From the NCBI GenBank assembly GCA_020445145.1, contig JAGRHC010000020.1:1-64000 (forward strand): a stretch of 64,000 bases of DNA, given 5' to 3'. The DNA is from Alphaproteobacteria bacterium (GTDB taxonomy: Bacteria > Pseudomonadota > Alphaproteobacteria > Micavibrionales > Micavibrionaceae). Shown here piece after piece: positions 43,581 through 52,925 of the stretch. The notes beneath the pieces were generated by a model. It saw nothing but the letters and a program-made list of their open reading frames with translations. It was not told the DNA's origin and made no database searches. The position numbers and the translations under genes are program-made. The stretch's first letter is position 1, and every line of letters begins with the position of its first letter.

Positions 43581-45434
43581 TTACACTTTATCAAATAAAT
43601 CAGAGAGTTGCTGGGCCAGGGCTTCGGCGAGTTCGTCGGCGTCGGCGATGGTGATGGCTTTTTCGTAGTAGCGCGTGACATCGTGGCCGATGCCGATGGC
43701 GGTGAGTTCGATGTTTGATTTCTTTTCGATCCAGCCGATGACCGTGCGCAGGTCGGCCTCCAGAATATTGGCCGGATTGACGGAGAGGGTGGAGTCATCC
43801 ACGGGGGCGCCATCGGAAATGACCATCAGGATTTTACGCTCTTCGGGGCGGCGGGAGAGGCGGTTGTAGGCCCATGCCAAAGCTTCGCCGTCGATGTTTT
43901 CTTTCAGGATTCCTTCTTTGAGCATCAGGCCGAGGTTTTTCTTGCAGCGACGCATGGGAGCGTCGGCGGCCTTGTAGATGATGTGGCGGATGTCGTTCAG
44001 GCGGCCCGGGGTCTCGGGGCGGCCGTTTTCCAGCCAGAGTTCGCGCGCTTTTCCGCCCTTCCAGGCGCGGGTGGTGAAGCCGAGGATTTCGACCTTGAGG
44101 CCGCAGCGCTCGAGGGTCTGGGCGATGATGTCTGTGGTCATCGCGGCGATGGCGATGGGGCGGCCGCGCATGGAGCCGGAGTTGTCGATCAGGACGGTCA
44201 GGATGGTGTCCTTGAAGGGCATTTCCTTTTCCTGTTTGAAGGTCAGGGGGACGGTTGGGTTGGCGATCACGCGGGCGAGGCGGGCGGCGTCGAGGATGCC
44301 TTCTTCCATGTCGAATTGCCATGTGCGGCGCTGCCTTGCCATGAGTTTGCGCTGGAGGCGGTTGGCGAGGCGGGCGATCAGGGTCTGGTAGCCTGTGAGC
44401 TGGCGGTCGAGGAGGGCGCGCAGGCGTGTGAGTTCCGAGAGATCGGCGAGGTCTTCGGCGCGGACTTCTTCATCGAACGATGTTGTGTAGATGGTGTAGA
44501 GCCCTTCGGGGCCGTGGATGAAATCGCCTTTGTTATTCCCGATGGGGGTGAAGCTTTCGTCGGTGGAGAGTTCGTCGGTGACATCGCTCATTATGTCGTC
44601 GAGATCCATGTCGAAGGGCTGGCTGGAATCTGTTGCCATGGAGTCGTCGTCGGCCCCGGCGCCGGGATCGTCGAGGGCGGGGTCTCCTTCCAGCTCCTGC
44701 GGCGGGGTGTCGAGTTCCTGCGGCGGGGCGCCGCCTTCGGCCGGGTCATCCGGGTTTTGTTGAGCGCCGCCGGGTAGAGTGAGGTTCAGGGATTCGAGAG
44801 CGTTTTTGGCGGCTTTGGCGTAGGCGGCCTGATCCTTGAGGAGAGGGCGCAGGTTTTCGAGGGTCTCTGCGCCGCCGTTTTGGTCCAGCCAATCGTACCA
44901 GAGGGCGGCTGCGCGCGCGGCTGCCGGGGGCGGTGTTTCGCCAGTAAGGGCGAGGCGGGTGAGGAGGTGCAGGGCGTCGGCGGTGTTGATCTCTTCCAGG
45001 TCTTGCGCATCGGCGTAGCCGCGTCGACGGAATTTTTCGTCGAGAACGGCGGAGAGGTTGGCTGCGACGCCGTCCATTGTCTTGATCCCGAGCGCGTCGC
45101 AGCGGGCCTGTTCGAGGGCGTCAAGGATGGCCTGTGTCTGGAGGCTGCTTGAGCCGTTTGCGCGGTGCGTTTTGGGATCATGGTGCGCTAGCCTCAGGGC
45201 ATATGTGTCGGCGCAGCCGCGGATCAGTCGGACCGTTTCTGGGCGCATTTTTGAATCAGGGGCCGGAAGCTTTGGTATGCGGGCGCTTAAAGGGGATTCG
45301 CCGGCGGGCGTGGCGTCTGGAGAGAACGCGACATCCAGTTCTTTTTCGTGCGCCATGGCCCGCAAGGTTGCTGCGGTTGAGGTCTTGAATTCTTCTTCGG
45401 CGCTCGGGGCTTTGCTGTCGGATTTTTCACTCAT
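43581..45434 (-). CDS. cobT: Cobaltochelatase subunit CobT
   Basis: 617 residues, close to Pseudomonas denitrificans CobT in size. N-terminal helical part, an acidic Pro/Gly linker (about 215-275), and a C-terminal VWA domain with the metal site [10 protein letters not shown] (about 415). Together with CobS (AAA+) and CobN it inserts cobalt in aerobic B12 synthesis; cobN is not in this window. Here cobT and cobS are separated by an opposite-strand gene. Confidence 0.96.
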   Translation of the reverse strand: MSEKSDSKAPSAEEEFKTSTAATLRAMAHEKELDVAFSPDATPAGESPLSARIPKLPAPDSKMRPETVRLIRGCADTYALRLAHHDPKTHRANGSSSLQTQAILDALEQARCDALGIKTMDGVAANLSAVLDEKFRRRGYADAQDLEEINTADALHLLTRLALTGETPPPAAARAAALWYDWLDQNGGAETLENLRPLLKDQAAYAKAAKNALESLNLTLPGGAQQNPDDPAEGGAPPQELDTPPQELEGDPALDDPGAGADDDSMATDSSQPFDMDLDDIMSDVTDELSTDESFTPIGNNKGDFIHGPEGLYTIYTTSFDEEVRAEDLADLSELTRLRALLDRQLTGYQTLIARLANRLQRKLMARQRRTWQFDMEEGILDAARLARVIANPTVPLTFKQEKEMPFKDTILTVLIDNSGSMRGRPIAIAAMTTDIIAQTLERCGLKVEILGFTTRAWKGGKARELWLENGRPETPGRLNDIRHIIYKAADAPMRRCKKNLGLMLKEGILKENIDGEALAWAYNRLSRRPEERKILMVISDGAPVDDSTLSVNPANILEADLRTVIGWIEKKSNIELTAIGIGHDVTRYYEKAITIADADELAEALAQQLSDLFDKV

Positions 45435-45541
45435 GCGGGGAGTGTATAATGGTTTGCTCGGGATTTCTTCTATAAATTTGACGGTGCGCCAGAAATCGTG
45501 ATAGATACAATCAAAATTTATATAATATTATGAGGGTTGAG

Positions 45542-46111
45542 ATGTCTGCTAAAGGTTGGTTGGCTGGAGTTCTTGTTTCGGTTACTGCTGTATTTGCTGT
45601 GACGCAGTGTTCTTTTGATGAAAATCCCAAGAATTTATCGGCTCCAGAGAAATTTGGAGAGAAATTTTTTGGCTCTTTGGTCTCTATTTTTAAGGGTGGG
45701 GCGAATGTTTTGAAGGAGCATGCTCCTGATTCAGAGGATATAGCAGATGGTTTGGAGGTAGTGAAAAGGAGCGTTGGCACAGTTGCTGATGGGGTTGATA
45801 AGTTTGCAAAGAGGAACGGTGTTGACTTAGCTGGCGGTGCTGACAGTGGTTTAGGGGCTAGCGAAAAGCAGCTTTCTGATTTTTGTCCAAATGTTACCTC
45901 GACTTGCACTATTGAGATCAATGGGACTTCTTATCGCGGCCTCCCTGTGTCTCAGGGAATGTGTTTTGATGTTCCGCTGTATCCTTCTCTGGATACTATC
46001 GAGTTGCGTAAAATGTTGGGCATGGATCCCGCTAACCCTAGAACTTTTGCTATGGGACAGTCCTGCTCTATTGACGGGCACGGGGTTATTGTGCCTGAGC
46101 CTGCTCCCTAA
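45542..46111 (+). CDS. Hypothetical exported or lipoprotein, 189 aa
   Basis: Starts [20 protein letters not shown] with a Cys soon after (TQCSF), a signal peptide with a weak lipobox. The middle repeats amphipathic helices; four cysteines in the C-terminal half ([23 protein letters not shown]) suggest disulfides and an exported domain. No family recognised. It lies between cobT and cobS on the other strand; its stop overlaps the cobS stop by 4 bp. Confidence 0.65.
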   Translation: MSAKGWLAGVLVSVTAVFAVTQCSFDENPKNLSAPEKFGEKFFGSLVSIFKGGANVLKEHAPDSEDIADGLEVVKRSVGTVADGVDKFAKRNGVDLAGGADSGLGASEKQLSDFCPNVTSTCTIEINGTSYRGLPVSQGMCFDVPLYPSLDTIELRKMLGMDPANPRTFAMGQSCSIDGHGVIVPEPAP

Positions 46112-47172
46112 ATCTCTACGGCTCTGTTGTGGATGGCCGTTTGGGGCAGGTCCACGTTGAAGCAGCGTTGATAGTATTCGGCGACTGTGGGGCGTTCTGT
46201 TTCGTCGCATTTATTTAAGAACGACAGTTGGAATGCGAGTTCGCGGTTTCCGAAGATCAACATATTTTCTGCCCAGCTTATGACGGTGCGCGGGGACATC
46301 AGTGTCGATAGATCGCCGTTGATGAAGCCTTCACGGGTCAGGTCGGCGAGGGTAACCATTTTGCTCACGTTGGCGCGGCCTTCTTCGTTATCGAGTTCCG
46401 GGAGTTTTGCCAAGACGATTCCAGCTTCGGTGTCGTGGGGCAAGTAGTTCAGTGTTACGACGACATTCCAGCGATCCATCTGGCCCTGGTTAATGGCTTG
46501 TGTACCGTGGTAGAGGCCTGTTGTATCGCCAAGGCCAATGGTATTTGCTGTGGCGAAAAGGCGGAAGGCCGGGTGCGGGCGGATGACCATGTTCTGATCA
46601 AGCAGAGTCAGGCGGCCTTCGGCTTCGAGAACGCGCTGGATCACGAACATAACATCGGGGCGGCCGGCGTCGTATTCATCAAAGACGAGGGCGACCGGGT
46701 TCTGGATGGACCATGGGAGAAGGCCCTCCTTCCACTGCGTGATTTGCTTGCCTTCCTGCAGGACGATGGTGTCCTTGCCGATCAGGTCGACACGGCTGAC
46801 ATGGCTGTCGAGGTTGATGCGGACGCATGGCCAGTTCAGGCGGGCGGCGACTTGCTCGATGTGGGTGGATTTTCCTGTTCCGTGAAAGCCCTGAATCATA
46901 ACGCGGCGGTTATGGGCAAAGCCTGCGAGGATGGCCAGCGTTGTGTCGTTGTCAAATTTATAGGTAGGGTCAATTTCCGGGACGTTTGTGTTGTCTTCGC
47001 TGAAGCCGGGAACTTGCCAGTCGAGGTCGAGGCCGAAGGTTTCCCGGACGTTGTATTTTGTATCGGGAATCGACGTGTATTTGCCTTCCTTGGCTTTGAT
47101 CTGTGTGATGCTGAAGGACATGCCGCGTGCGGATTCCTTGTCTTTGTCGAGATCGTCAACCATCTGCTTCAT
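46108..47172 (-). CDS. cobS: Cobaltochelatase subunit CobS
   Basis: 354 residues. MoxR-type AAA+ ATPase with Walker [14 protein letters not shown] (about 95), Walker [12 protein letters not shown] (about 162) and sensor [14 protein letters not shown]. Powers cobalt insertion with CobT and CobN. The ATG at 47172 with AAGGA six bases upstream is preferred to one at 47223, which would overlap the J-domain gene by 26 bp. Confidence 0.96.
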   Translation of the reverse strand: MKQMVDDLDKDKESARGMSFSITQIKAKEGKYTSIPDTKYNVRETFGLDLDWQVPGFSEDNTNVPEIDPTYKFDNDTTLAILAGFAHNRRVMIQGFHGTGKSTHIEQVAARLNWPCVRINLDSHVSRVDLIGKDTIVLQEGKQITQWKEGLLPWSIQNPVALVFDEYDAGRPDVMFVIQRVLEAEGRLTLLDQNMVIRPHPAFRLFATANTIGLGDTTGLYHGTQAINQGQMDRWNVVVTLNYLPHDTEAGIVLAKLPELDNEEGRANVSKMVTLADLTREGFINGDLSTLMSPRTVISWAENMLIFGNRELAFQLSFLNKCDETERPTVAEYYQRCFNVDLPQTAIHNRAVEI

Positions 47173-47197
47173 CGTATTCCTTGTTATGGTTTCTTTT

Positions 47198-47803
47198 TTA
47201 GGCCCGGTCGGGGAGTTTTCCAAACTCCTCGTAGGCGAGTTTCAATATGGTATAGGCCATATTCACGCGTTTGAGAAGCTCTTCTGACTTAGGATCGTCT
47301 TTGTTGATGTCCGGGTGGTGTTTTTTGGCGAGGGTTTTGTATCTTGCCTTGATCTCATCCAGCGTGACCGGTGGTTCAAGGCCCATGATGGCCAGGGCTT
47401 CGAATTCTGGTGTGTTGGATGAAATTTGTTGTTTGCGCCGGGCCTGTTCGGATTTTCTTTCGAAGGATTCGTCGTCATCGTATGCTTCGCGGGCGGCTGC
47501 GCGCAGGATGTCTTCGGCGGCGCCTTCGCCGGCGTAGCGCCATGTCGGGCGATCGCCGTAGCGGCTTTTGTTCATATGTTCCTGTACTTCGCGCTCCGGC
47601 ATGCCGTCGAAGAAGTCCCATGCCTGATTGTATTCCCGAATGTGCTCTTCGCAGAACCAGTAATGTTCGTTCAGGCCTCTGTGTTTGGGGGCGCGGTGAT
47701 CGCCTTTGTGCGGGCATCCGGGCATGTCACAAGTGCGCGCGACAATTTCCTCATGCGGAGGCGCGTATTCGGGTGATTTATGCTTTAGTCTTATCGTTGG
47801 CAT
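47198..47803 (-). CDS. J-domain protein
   Basis: 201 residues. A C-terminal J-domain with [11 protein letters not shown] (HPD near 174) after [18 protein letters not shown]. The N-terminal part holds a possible zinc-binding set ([12 protein letters not shown], about 25-36, and WFCEEH, about 49-54). In Alphaproteobacteria a DnaJ-like gene commonly stands beside cobS, as here, and may serve CobS/CobT folding; that role is inference. Confidence 0.92.
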   Translation of the reverse strand: MPTIRLKHKSPEYAPPHEEIVARTCDMPGCPHKGDHRAPKHRGLNEHYWFCEEHIREYNQAWDFFDGMPEREVQEHMNKSRYGDRPTWRYAGEGAAEDILRAAAREAYDDDESFERKSEQARRKQQISSNTPEFEALAIMGLEPPVTLDEIKARYKTLAKKHHPDINKDDPKSEELLKRVNMAYTILKLAYEEFGKLPDRA

Positions 47804-47860
47804 CTACATAGTATATAAAAGTCTGACTGGAAATTCTACTCTGATGGAGGTCTAAATTTG

Positions 47861-48124
47861 ATGAAAGACAGGATTGAAGCGGTTTTGCGGGAGGCATTTG
47901 CGCCTTCTTTGCTGGAAGTGATCAATGATAGTGCCAGGCATCACGGGCATGCGGGAGATGACGGGTCGGGGGAAAGTCATTTTACTGTGAAGATTGTTTC
48001 GGAGGCTTTTGTCGGGCAGTCAAGGCTACAACGCCAGCGTGCAGTTTTTTCAGCTTTGGTTGATGAAATGAATAGTATACATGCACTTTCAATAGATGCT
48101 GCTGCGTCGCAAGATAGAAACTAA
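47861..48124 (+). CDS. BolA-family protein
   Basis: 87 residues. BolA fold with MKDRIEAVLREAF, VINDSARHHGHAG (about 21-33) and ESHFTVKIVSEAF (about 39-51) including the conserved His. BolA proteins pair with monothiol glutaredoxins in iron handling. GGAGG 11 bases before the ATG; a TTG just upstream (47858) is better spaced but less likely. Divergent from the J-domain gene. Confidence 0.93.
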   Translation: MKDRIEAVLREAFAPSLLEVINDSARHHGHAGDDGSGESHFTVKIVSEAFVGQSRLQRQRAVFSALVDEMNSIHALSIDAAASQDRN

Positions 48125-48227
48125 AAGTTAAATTTGCTTTTTTTTTTGATACAAAGTATTATCCTCAGAATAGAATGCAACCAAGGGTAATTTTGCATTT
48201 TTCTCTTTAGTACTGTGTGGGGATATA

Positions 48228-48644
48228 ATGAATCATAATGTTAGCGATTTTTCTGCTCATGCGGATTGTCATGCGCAGAGTTCTTTGGTCAGTAAGAATA
48301 TTACTGTACTGGGGCGCCGTACGTCTATTCGTCTGGAGCCCGAGATGTGGCAGGCGTTATCTGATATAGCGCGGCGGGAAGTCTGTTCTATTCATGATAT
48401 CTGTTCTCTTGTTTATATGCGGAAGAATGAGGATACATCTTTAACGGCGGCTATTCGTGTTTTTCTGATGCTTTATTTTCGGGCTGCCAGCACAGAGCAG
48501 GGCCACACGCATGCCGGGCATGGCAGTTTTGAGGCTATGCTCAAAAGGGCGCGGGTTCAGCAGGGGGGGCTTTTTAATTCGAATAAGAAAAGCCTTCTTG
48601 ATTCGAGCAGCGAAAAGTCTTCCCAGAAAATTTCGGCCGTATAG
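48228..48644 (+). CDS. Ribbon-helix-helix protein (RHH_4-type)
   Basis: 138 residues. VLGRRTSIRLEPEMWQALSD (about 27-46) is a beta strand plus helix of an RHH DNA-binding domain, followed by SLTAAIRVFLMLYFRAA (about 74-90). Such proteins are typical of Alphaproteobacteria and function is unknown. The Ser/Lys-rich tail is disordered. GGGG seven bases before the ATG. Confidence 0.82.
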   Translation: MNHNVSDFSAHADCHAQSSLVSKNITVLGRRTSIRLEPEMWQALSDIARREVCSIHDICSLVYMRKNEDTSLTAAIRVFLMLYFRAASTEQGHTHAGHGSFEAMLKRARVQQGGLFNSNKKSLLDSSSEKSSQKISAV

Positions 48645-48669
48645 ATATTCAGGTATTCGGGATTGGTTT

Positions 48670-49617
48670 TTACAGGTCTCTGCCTGCCTGGAGGAACTTC
48701 TGGCGGCGGCTTTTTACGAGTTTTTCGCCATCCCAAGGGGTCAGTTCTTTTAACGCTTTTTCAATATGGCTTGCGACGCTTTCGATTGTTTCTTCTTTTT
48801 TACGGTGTGCACCGCCGACAGGCTCTTCAATAATTCCGTCGATCAGTTTTAGTTCGTAGAGATCCTGTGCGGTCAGTTTGAGCGCCGTTGCTGCGTCTTT
48901 TGCGAAGTCACCGCTGCGCCATAATATTGAGGCGCAGCCTTCAGGGGAAATCACTGAATAGATTGAGTGTTCGAGCATTAACACACGGTCGGCGACGGCG
49001 ATGGCGATGGCTCCGCCTGAGCCGCCTTCACCGATGACGACGGATATAATCGGTGTTTTTGTGCACAGGCATGTTTCGATTGATTTTGCGATGGCTTCCG
49101 ACTGGCCGCGTTCTTCTGCGCCTACGCCGGGATAGGCGCCGGCGGTGTCGACGAGGGTGATGATCGGGAGCTGGAATTGCTGGGCCATTTTCATCAGGCG
49201 CTGCGCCTTGCGGTAGCCTTCGGGGCGGGCCATGCCGAAATTGTGTTTCAATCGGCTTTGGGTATCGTGGCCTTTTTCGTGTCCCATGATGATGCAGGAT
49301 TGATCGCGGAACCGGCCTAATCCTCCGATCAGGGCGTGGTCTTCGGCGAAGTTTCTATCACCGGCCAACGGGGTGAAGTCTTCGATCATCCCGTTGATGT
49401 AGTCTAAAAAATGTGGGCGCTCCTGATGGCGGGCGACCTGGACTTTCTGGGCTGCCGTCAGTTTGCTGTATGTTTGAGACAGAAGGCGATCGGCCTTTGA
49501 CTGCATACGTGTGATTTCTTCGGCGATGTTGACTTCGCTGTCGCTGTTGACGTGGCGAAGTTCGGCGATTTTGCCTTCCAGTTCCAGAATTGGTTTTTCA
49601 AAGTCTAGCAATGCCAT
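48670..49617 (-). CDS. accA: Acetyl-CoA carboxylase carboxyltransferase subunit alpha
   Basis: 315 residues. Carboxyltransfer from biotin to acetyl-CoA in fatty-acid synthesis, with AccD. Signatures: [17 protein letters not shown] at the N-terminus, [19 protein letters not shown] (about 141-159), [18 protein letters not shown], and [19 protein letters not shown]. Downstream of xerD on the same strand, with a strong hairpin in between. Confidence 0.97.
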   Translation of the reverse strand: MALLDFEKPILELEGKIAELRHVNSDSEVNIAEEITRMQSKADRLLSQTYSKLTAAQKVQVARHQERPHFLDYINGMIEDFTPLAGDRNFAEDHALIGGLGRFRDQSCIIMGHEKGHDTQSRLKHNFGMARPEGYRKAQRLMKMAQQFQLPIITLVDTAGAYPGVGAEERGQSEAIAKSIETCLCTKTPIISVVIGEGGSGGAIAIAVADRVLMLEHSIYSVISPEGCASILWRSGDFAKDAATALKLTAQDLYELKLIDGIIEEPVGGAHRKKEETIESVASHIEKALKELTPWDGEKLVKSRRQKFLQAGRDL

Positions 49618-49654
49618 AGTGAATCACTTCATTTCAGGTGTTTGCGCGTCGAAT

Positions 49655-49691
49655 GCCGGAAATATTTGTGCTTATGCACTTTATTTCCGGC
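49655..49691. other. Long hairpin between xerD and accA
   Basis: GCCGGAAATA / TATTTCCGGC (10 perfect pairs) enclosing GTGC TTAT GCAC. Symmetric enough to fold in either strand. No clear T-run on the - strand; it may partially terminate xerD or be an RNA processing site in the accA leader. Confidence 0.6.
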
Positions 49692-49709
49692 TTCTTGTTT
49701 TTACGAGAT

Positions 49710-50702
49710 CTATTTTTTAGATCCGGTCTTGGACAGAGGGTGCTTTTCCTTGACCGTCTTTTTGGCTTCTTCGCCAAGAATGTGCGTGTAGATTTGCGTC
49801 GTTGCAATATCCGCATGGCCCAGCATTTTCTGAACAGAGCGCAGGTCTGCACCGTTGCTCAGGAGGTGGGTTGCGAAAGCGTGCCGCAGGATGTGCGGGC
49901 TGACGCGGTCTTCATCGATTTTGGCTTCCTTGGCCAGATCCTTCAGGAGCTGGGCAAAACGCTGGCGAGTCAGGTGGCCGCTCCCGGATGTTTTGGATGG
50001 GAAGAGCCATGTGTTTTTCTTGGCTTCTGCTGGATCGATGAACAGCTCCGGGCGTACTTCGGTATATGCAGAAAGAGCTTTTTGTGCCGGGTCTGAGAGC
50101 GGGACCATGCGTTCACGTCCTGCTTTGCCTTCGACCATAATGAACTGGCTGTTTTCGCCGATTGCAGAAAGCGGCAGACCAACGAGTTCGGAGACACGCA
50201 GGCCGGTCGCGTAAAGCATTTCAAGCAGGCAGACGAGGCGGATGCCCTCGACGGTGCCGCGCTCGCCGGCTGTTTTGATCAGAGCTGTGACTTCGTCTTC
50301 GCTCAGGGTCTTTGGCAATGTGCGGCCTTGTTTCGGGCTTTCGATAGTTGATGTCGGGTCGTCAGTACGGGCGTTTTCTGAAACTAGAAAACGGTAGAAC
50401 TGGCGAAGAGCCGACAGGCGGCGTGCAACGGTGCGCACAGCGATTTTTGATTTGTTTGCGCCTTTGGTGTGTGTCTTTCCAGACAGATCCTTGATGTAAG
50501 CCTTCAGGTCTTCTGTGTTTGCTTTATCAATATCTGTGCTACGGTTTGCTTTCAAAAACAGGCTAACGTCTGCCAGATCGCGCCAGTAAGCCTGACGGGT
50601 ATTCATGGCGGCACCGCGCTCGGTTGTTAACATATCCAGAAATGAGTCTACTGTTGGACTAAGTTCGGGTTTGGGCATTGCCGGACGGCCTGGACGTGCC
50701 AT
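49710..50702 (-). CDS. xerD: Tyrosine recombinase XerD
   Basis: 330 residues. Tyrosine recombinase resolving chromosome dimers at dif with XerC. Catalytic residues visible: Arg in ATGLRVSEL, HILRHAFATH (His-x-x-Arg), LGHADIATTQIY (His and the Tyr nucleophile). An N-terminal SAM-like core-binding domain precedes. GGAG before ATG 50702; an in-frame start at 50726 is less favoured. Lys-rich C-terminus. Could be a XerC or another Xer by sequence alone. Confidence 0.93.
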   Translation of the reverse strand: MARPGRPAMPKPELSPTVDSFLDMLTTERGAAMNTRQAYWRDLADVSLFLKANRSTDIDKANTEDLKAYIKDLSGKTHTKGANKSKIAVRTVARRLSALRQFYRFLVSENARTDDPTSTIESPKQGRTLPKTLSEDEVTALIKTAGERGTVEGIRLVCLLEMLYATGLRVSELVGLPLSAIGENSQFIMVEGKAGRERMVPLSDPAQKALSAYTEVRPELFIDPAEAKKNTWLFPSKTSGSGHLTRQRFAQLLKDLAKEAKIDEDRVSPHILRHAFATHLLSNGADLRSVQKMLGHADIATTQIYTHILGEEAKKTVKEKHPLSKTGSKK

Positions 50703-50855
50703 GTGCTTTCTCCTTTTATATTTCATTTTATTGCGCTCTCACAGCTAGAGGGCCGATCGAACGAGGTTGTTGTTCTTCCGTACTTTTTTACGCCTAGAAA
50801 GTGATTTTGACTTTATTTACCACACAGACGGGTTCAGTGGTCTGAACGAGCGCAT

Positions 50856-50884
50856 GATATATCCCGAAATTTTGTTCAAGTCAA
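50856..50884 (-). promoter_or_regulatory. Predicted xerD promoter P2
   Basis: On the - strand TTGACT (50884-50879), 17-bp spacer, TATATC (50861-50856). Strong sigma70-type match about 155 bp before the xerD start. Confidence 0.65.
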
Positions 50885-50907
50885 AAGCATTTTCATAAAT
50901 TTTCCAC

Positions 50908-50936
50908 ATTATTATTAGGTATTACACGCTTGTCAA
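50908..50936 (-). promoter_or_regulatory. Predicted xerD promoter P1 (tandem)
   Basis: On the - strand TTGACA (50936-50931), 17-bp spacer, AATAAT (50913-50908). Lies 52 bp upstream of P2 in an A/T-rich stretch. Confidence 0.5.
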
Positions 50937-50983
50937 TATTTTCTATAATATTTTTTGTTGTGCTTAAGGATAGGTGTATTTCT

Positions 50984-51145
50984 TTATTCTTCTGCTGGTT
51001 TCACTTGTTCTGCCGGGGTTGGTTTGAGCTGGACTGTTTTTGTGACTTCCTGTTGCGGTATTTTTACGTTGGCAACGGCGAAAAAACCGAATGTTCCGAT
51101 GATGAGAAATACGACAACCAGAAGGGCAAGCCGGATAATAGACAT
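50984..51145 (-). CDS. Small single-pass membrane protein, 53 aa
   Basis: MSIIRLALLVVVFLIIGTFG opens a single hydrophobic helix (about 5-26), followed by a short polar, Pro/Gln/Glu-rich chain ending KPAEE. C/A-ending codons match real - genes around it. Position between xerD and divergent aroK is a usual place for small conserved alphaproteobacterial proteins, but I do not know a function. It lies upstream of the xerD promoters. Confidence 0.6.
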   Translation of the reverse strand: MSIIRLALLVVVFLIIGTFGFFAVANVKIPQQEVTKTVQLKPTPAEQVKPAEE

Positions 51146-51243
51146 TGTAAAACAGCCTTTTGTTTATTCTATCTGTTCTATATATCAAAGAAGGGCAGAG
51201 ATTTAAACCTGCAATTCTAATTGTATGTAAAGGATTCTTCATA

Positions 51244-51789
51244 ATGTCTGATGCGGTGGAACTGGACAAACCTGTTGTTCTTGTCGGTATGCCGGGGAGC
51301 GGGAAAAGCCATGCGGGGCGGTTACTTGCCGAGCGGCTCAGGGTTCCTTTTTATGACACGGATCATTTGATTGAAGAGGCGCAGCGGTCTTCGATTGCAG
51401 ATTTGTTCGCCTCTAGAGGTGAGGCTTTTTTCAGGGGTCTTGAGCATGAGACGATTGCACGGGTTTTGCGTCAGGGGCCTGGCGTTATTTCTACGGGCGG
51501 CGGGGCTTTGACGACCCCTGCTGTTCTTGAGGATATCAAGGCGCATGCGATATCGATATGGCTTACGGCGGAGATGGATGCTTTGGTTGATCGGGTTCGT
51601 CGTCATGCGGGTAAGCGACCTCTTCTTGCGGATGGAGATCAGCGTAGCCGTATGGAAAGGTTGTGGCAGGATCGTAAAGGACTTTACGCGCAGGCTGATC
51701 TTGTGGTTGATAATACGCACAATGATGTCGTGCGCATGATGGATGATATTATTTTTGCGCTTAATGATTTTATGAGGAAGCAAGACTAG
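51244..51789 (+). CDS. aroK: Shikimate kinase
   Basis: 181 residues. Phosphorylates shikimate in aromatic amino acid synthesis. Walker A VGMPGSGKSHAGRLLA (about 14-29), shikimate-binding FYDTDHLIEE (about 37-46), FASRGEAFFRGLEHE and STGGGALTTP, and the lid RPLLADGD. AAGGA ahead of ATG 51244. The TAG stop is directly followed by the aroB ATG. Confidence 0.96.
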   Translation: MSDAVELDKPVVLVGMPGSGKSHAGRLLAERLRVPFYDTDHLIEEAQRSSIADLFASRGEAFFRGLEHETIARVLRQGPGVISTGGGALTTPAVLEDIKAHAISIWLTAEMDALVDRVRRHAGKRPLLADGDQRSRMERLWQDRKGLYAQADLVVDNTHNDVVRMMDDIIFALNDFMRKQD

Positions 51790-52908
51790 ATGACGATCAG
51801 GACTGTTCATATTGATCTGGGGGATCGGCGTTATGATATTTCTATTGGCCGGGATGTTTTGGCTGATGTGATTCGTTACTTGCCTTTTCAAATGGCCGGT
51901 AAGAAAGCCTTTGTCGTTACAGATGAAAATGTTGAACCCTATGCGCGGCGTGTGGAAAAGCAGCTTTTGGGGGCGGGAGCCAGTTTTTGTGATGTTCTGG
52001 TTTTGCCTGCCGGGGAGGCGACAAAATCTTATGAACATTATGAGCGCGTCCTTGGGTGGATGCTGGAGCATAATATTCATCGCGGGTCGATGATTTTTGC
52101 TGTTGGCGGTGGCGTGATCGGTGATCTTGCCGGGTTTGCGGCGGCAAGTGTTTTGCGCGGGGTGCCGTTTGTGCAAATTCCAACGACGCTGCTTTCGCAA
52201 GTTGATAGTTCTGTTGGTGGGAAAACCGGGATTAACACGCCGCAGGGAAAGAACCTTGTCGGCGCGTTTTATCAGCCTTTGGCCGTTATTGCGGATACGG
52301 GCGCACTCTCTACATTGTCCAAGCGTGAGTTTATGGCCGGTTATGCCGAGGTTGTGAAATACGGATTGCTTGGTGATCTGGCGTTTTTTGAGTGGCTGGA
52401 GGCGAATGGCACGCGGGTTTGCGCGATGGAGGATGAGGCGCTTTCGCATGCGATTGAGGTTAGTTGCCGGGCCAAGGCTGCGATTGTGCAGGCGGATGAG
52501 CGGGAGAGCGGCGCGCGGGCGTTGCTTAATCTCGGGCATACGTTCGGTCATGCGCTGGAGGCTGCGGCGGGGTATGATGGCAGGTTGCTGCATGGTGAAG
52601 CTGTGGCGATCGGGATGATGATGGCGTTTGAGGCCTCGGTGCGGATGGGGCTTTGCCCAGCTTCGGAGGCTGCGCGGGTTCGGGCACATTTTGAGGATGT
52701 CGGTTTGCCGATTAATCCAGGCGCTGTTTGGGGCGCGGAGGATGAGGTGTTTATTGATTCTCTTGTTGCGACGATGAAGCGCGACAAAAAGGCGAGCGAT
52801 GATAAAATGACTTTTGTTCTGGTTCGCGGAATCGGGCAGGCTTTTGTGACACAGGATGTTGAGGAAGAGCTTGTGCGATCTGTTTTACGGGATTTCTTTA
52901 AGGACTAA
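51790..52908 (+). CDS. aroB: 3-dehydroquinate synthase
   Basis: 372 residues. Cyclises DAHP to 3-dehydroquinate with NAD and Zn. Signatures: VTDENVEPYA, PAGEATKSYEHYE, GGGVIGDLAGFAAAS, PTTLLSQVDSSVGGKTGIN, YAEVVKYGLLGD and GHTFGHALEAAAGY with metal-binding His. Zero spacing from aroK and 17 bp to the CNNM gene suggest a three-gene operon. Confidence 0.97.
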   Translation: MTIRTVHIDLGDRRYDISIGRDVLADVIRYLPFQMAGKKAFVVTDENVEPYARRVEKQLLGAGASFCDVLVLPAGEATKSYEHYERVLGWMLEHNIHRGSMIFAVGGGVIGDLAGFAAASVLRGVPFVQIPTTLLSQVDSSVGGKTGINTPQGKNLVGAFYQPLAVIADTGALSTLSKREFMAGYAEVVKYGLLGDLAFFEWLEANGTRVCAMEDEALSHAIEVSCRAKAAIVQADERESGARALLNLGHTFGHALEAAAGYDGRLLHGEAVAIGMMMAFEASVRMGLCPASEAARVRAHFEDVGLPINPGAVWGAEDEVFIDSLVATMKRDKKASDDKMTFVLVRGIGQAFVTQDVEEELVRSVLRDFFKD

Positions 52909-52925
52909 CTCAGTCAGGCGCGCAG

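Noticed and set aside
51322-52689. 455-residue open frame on the - strand over aroK/aroB
   Set aside because: Arg/His/Asn/Pro-rich antisense of two certain genes in + orientation; no motifs, no ribosome site.
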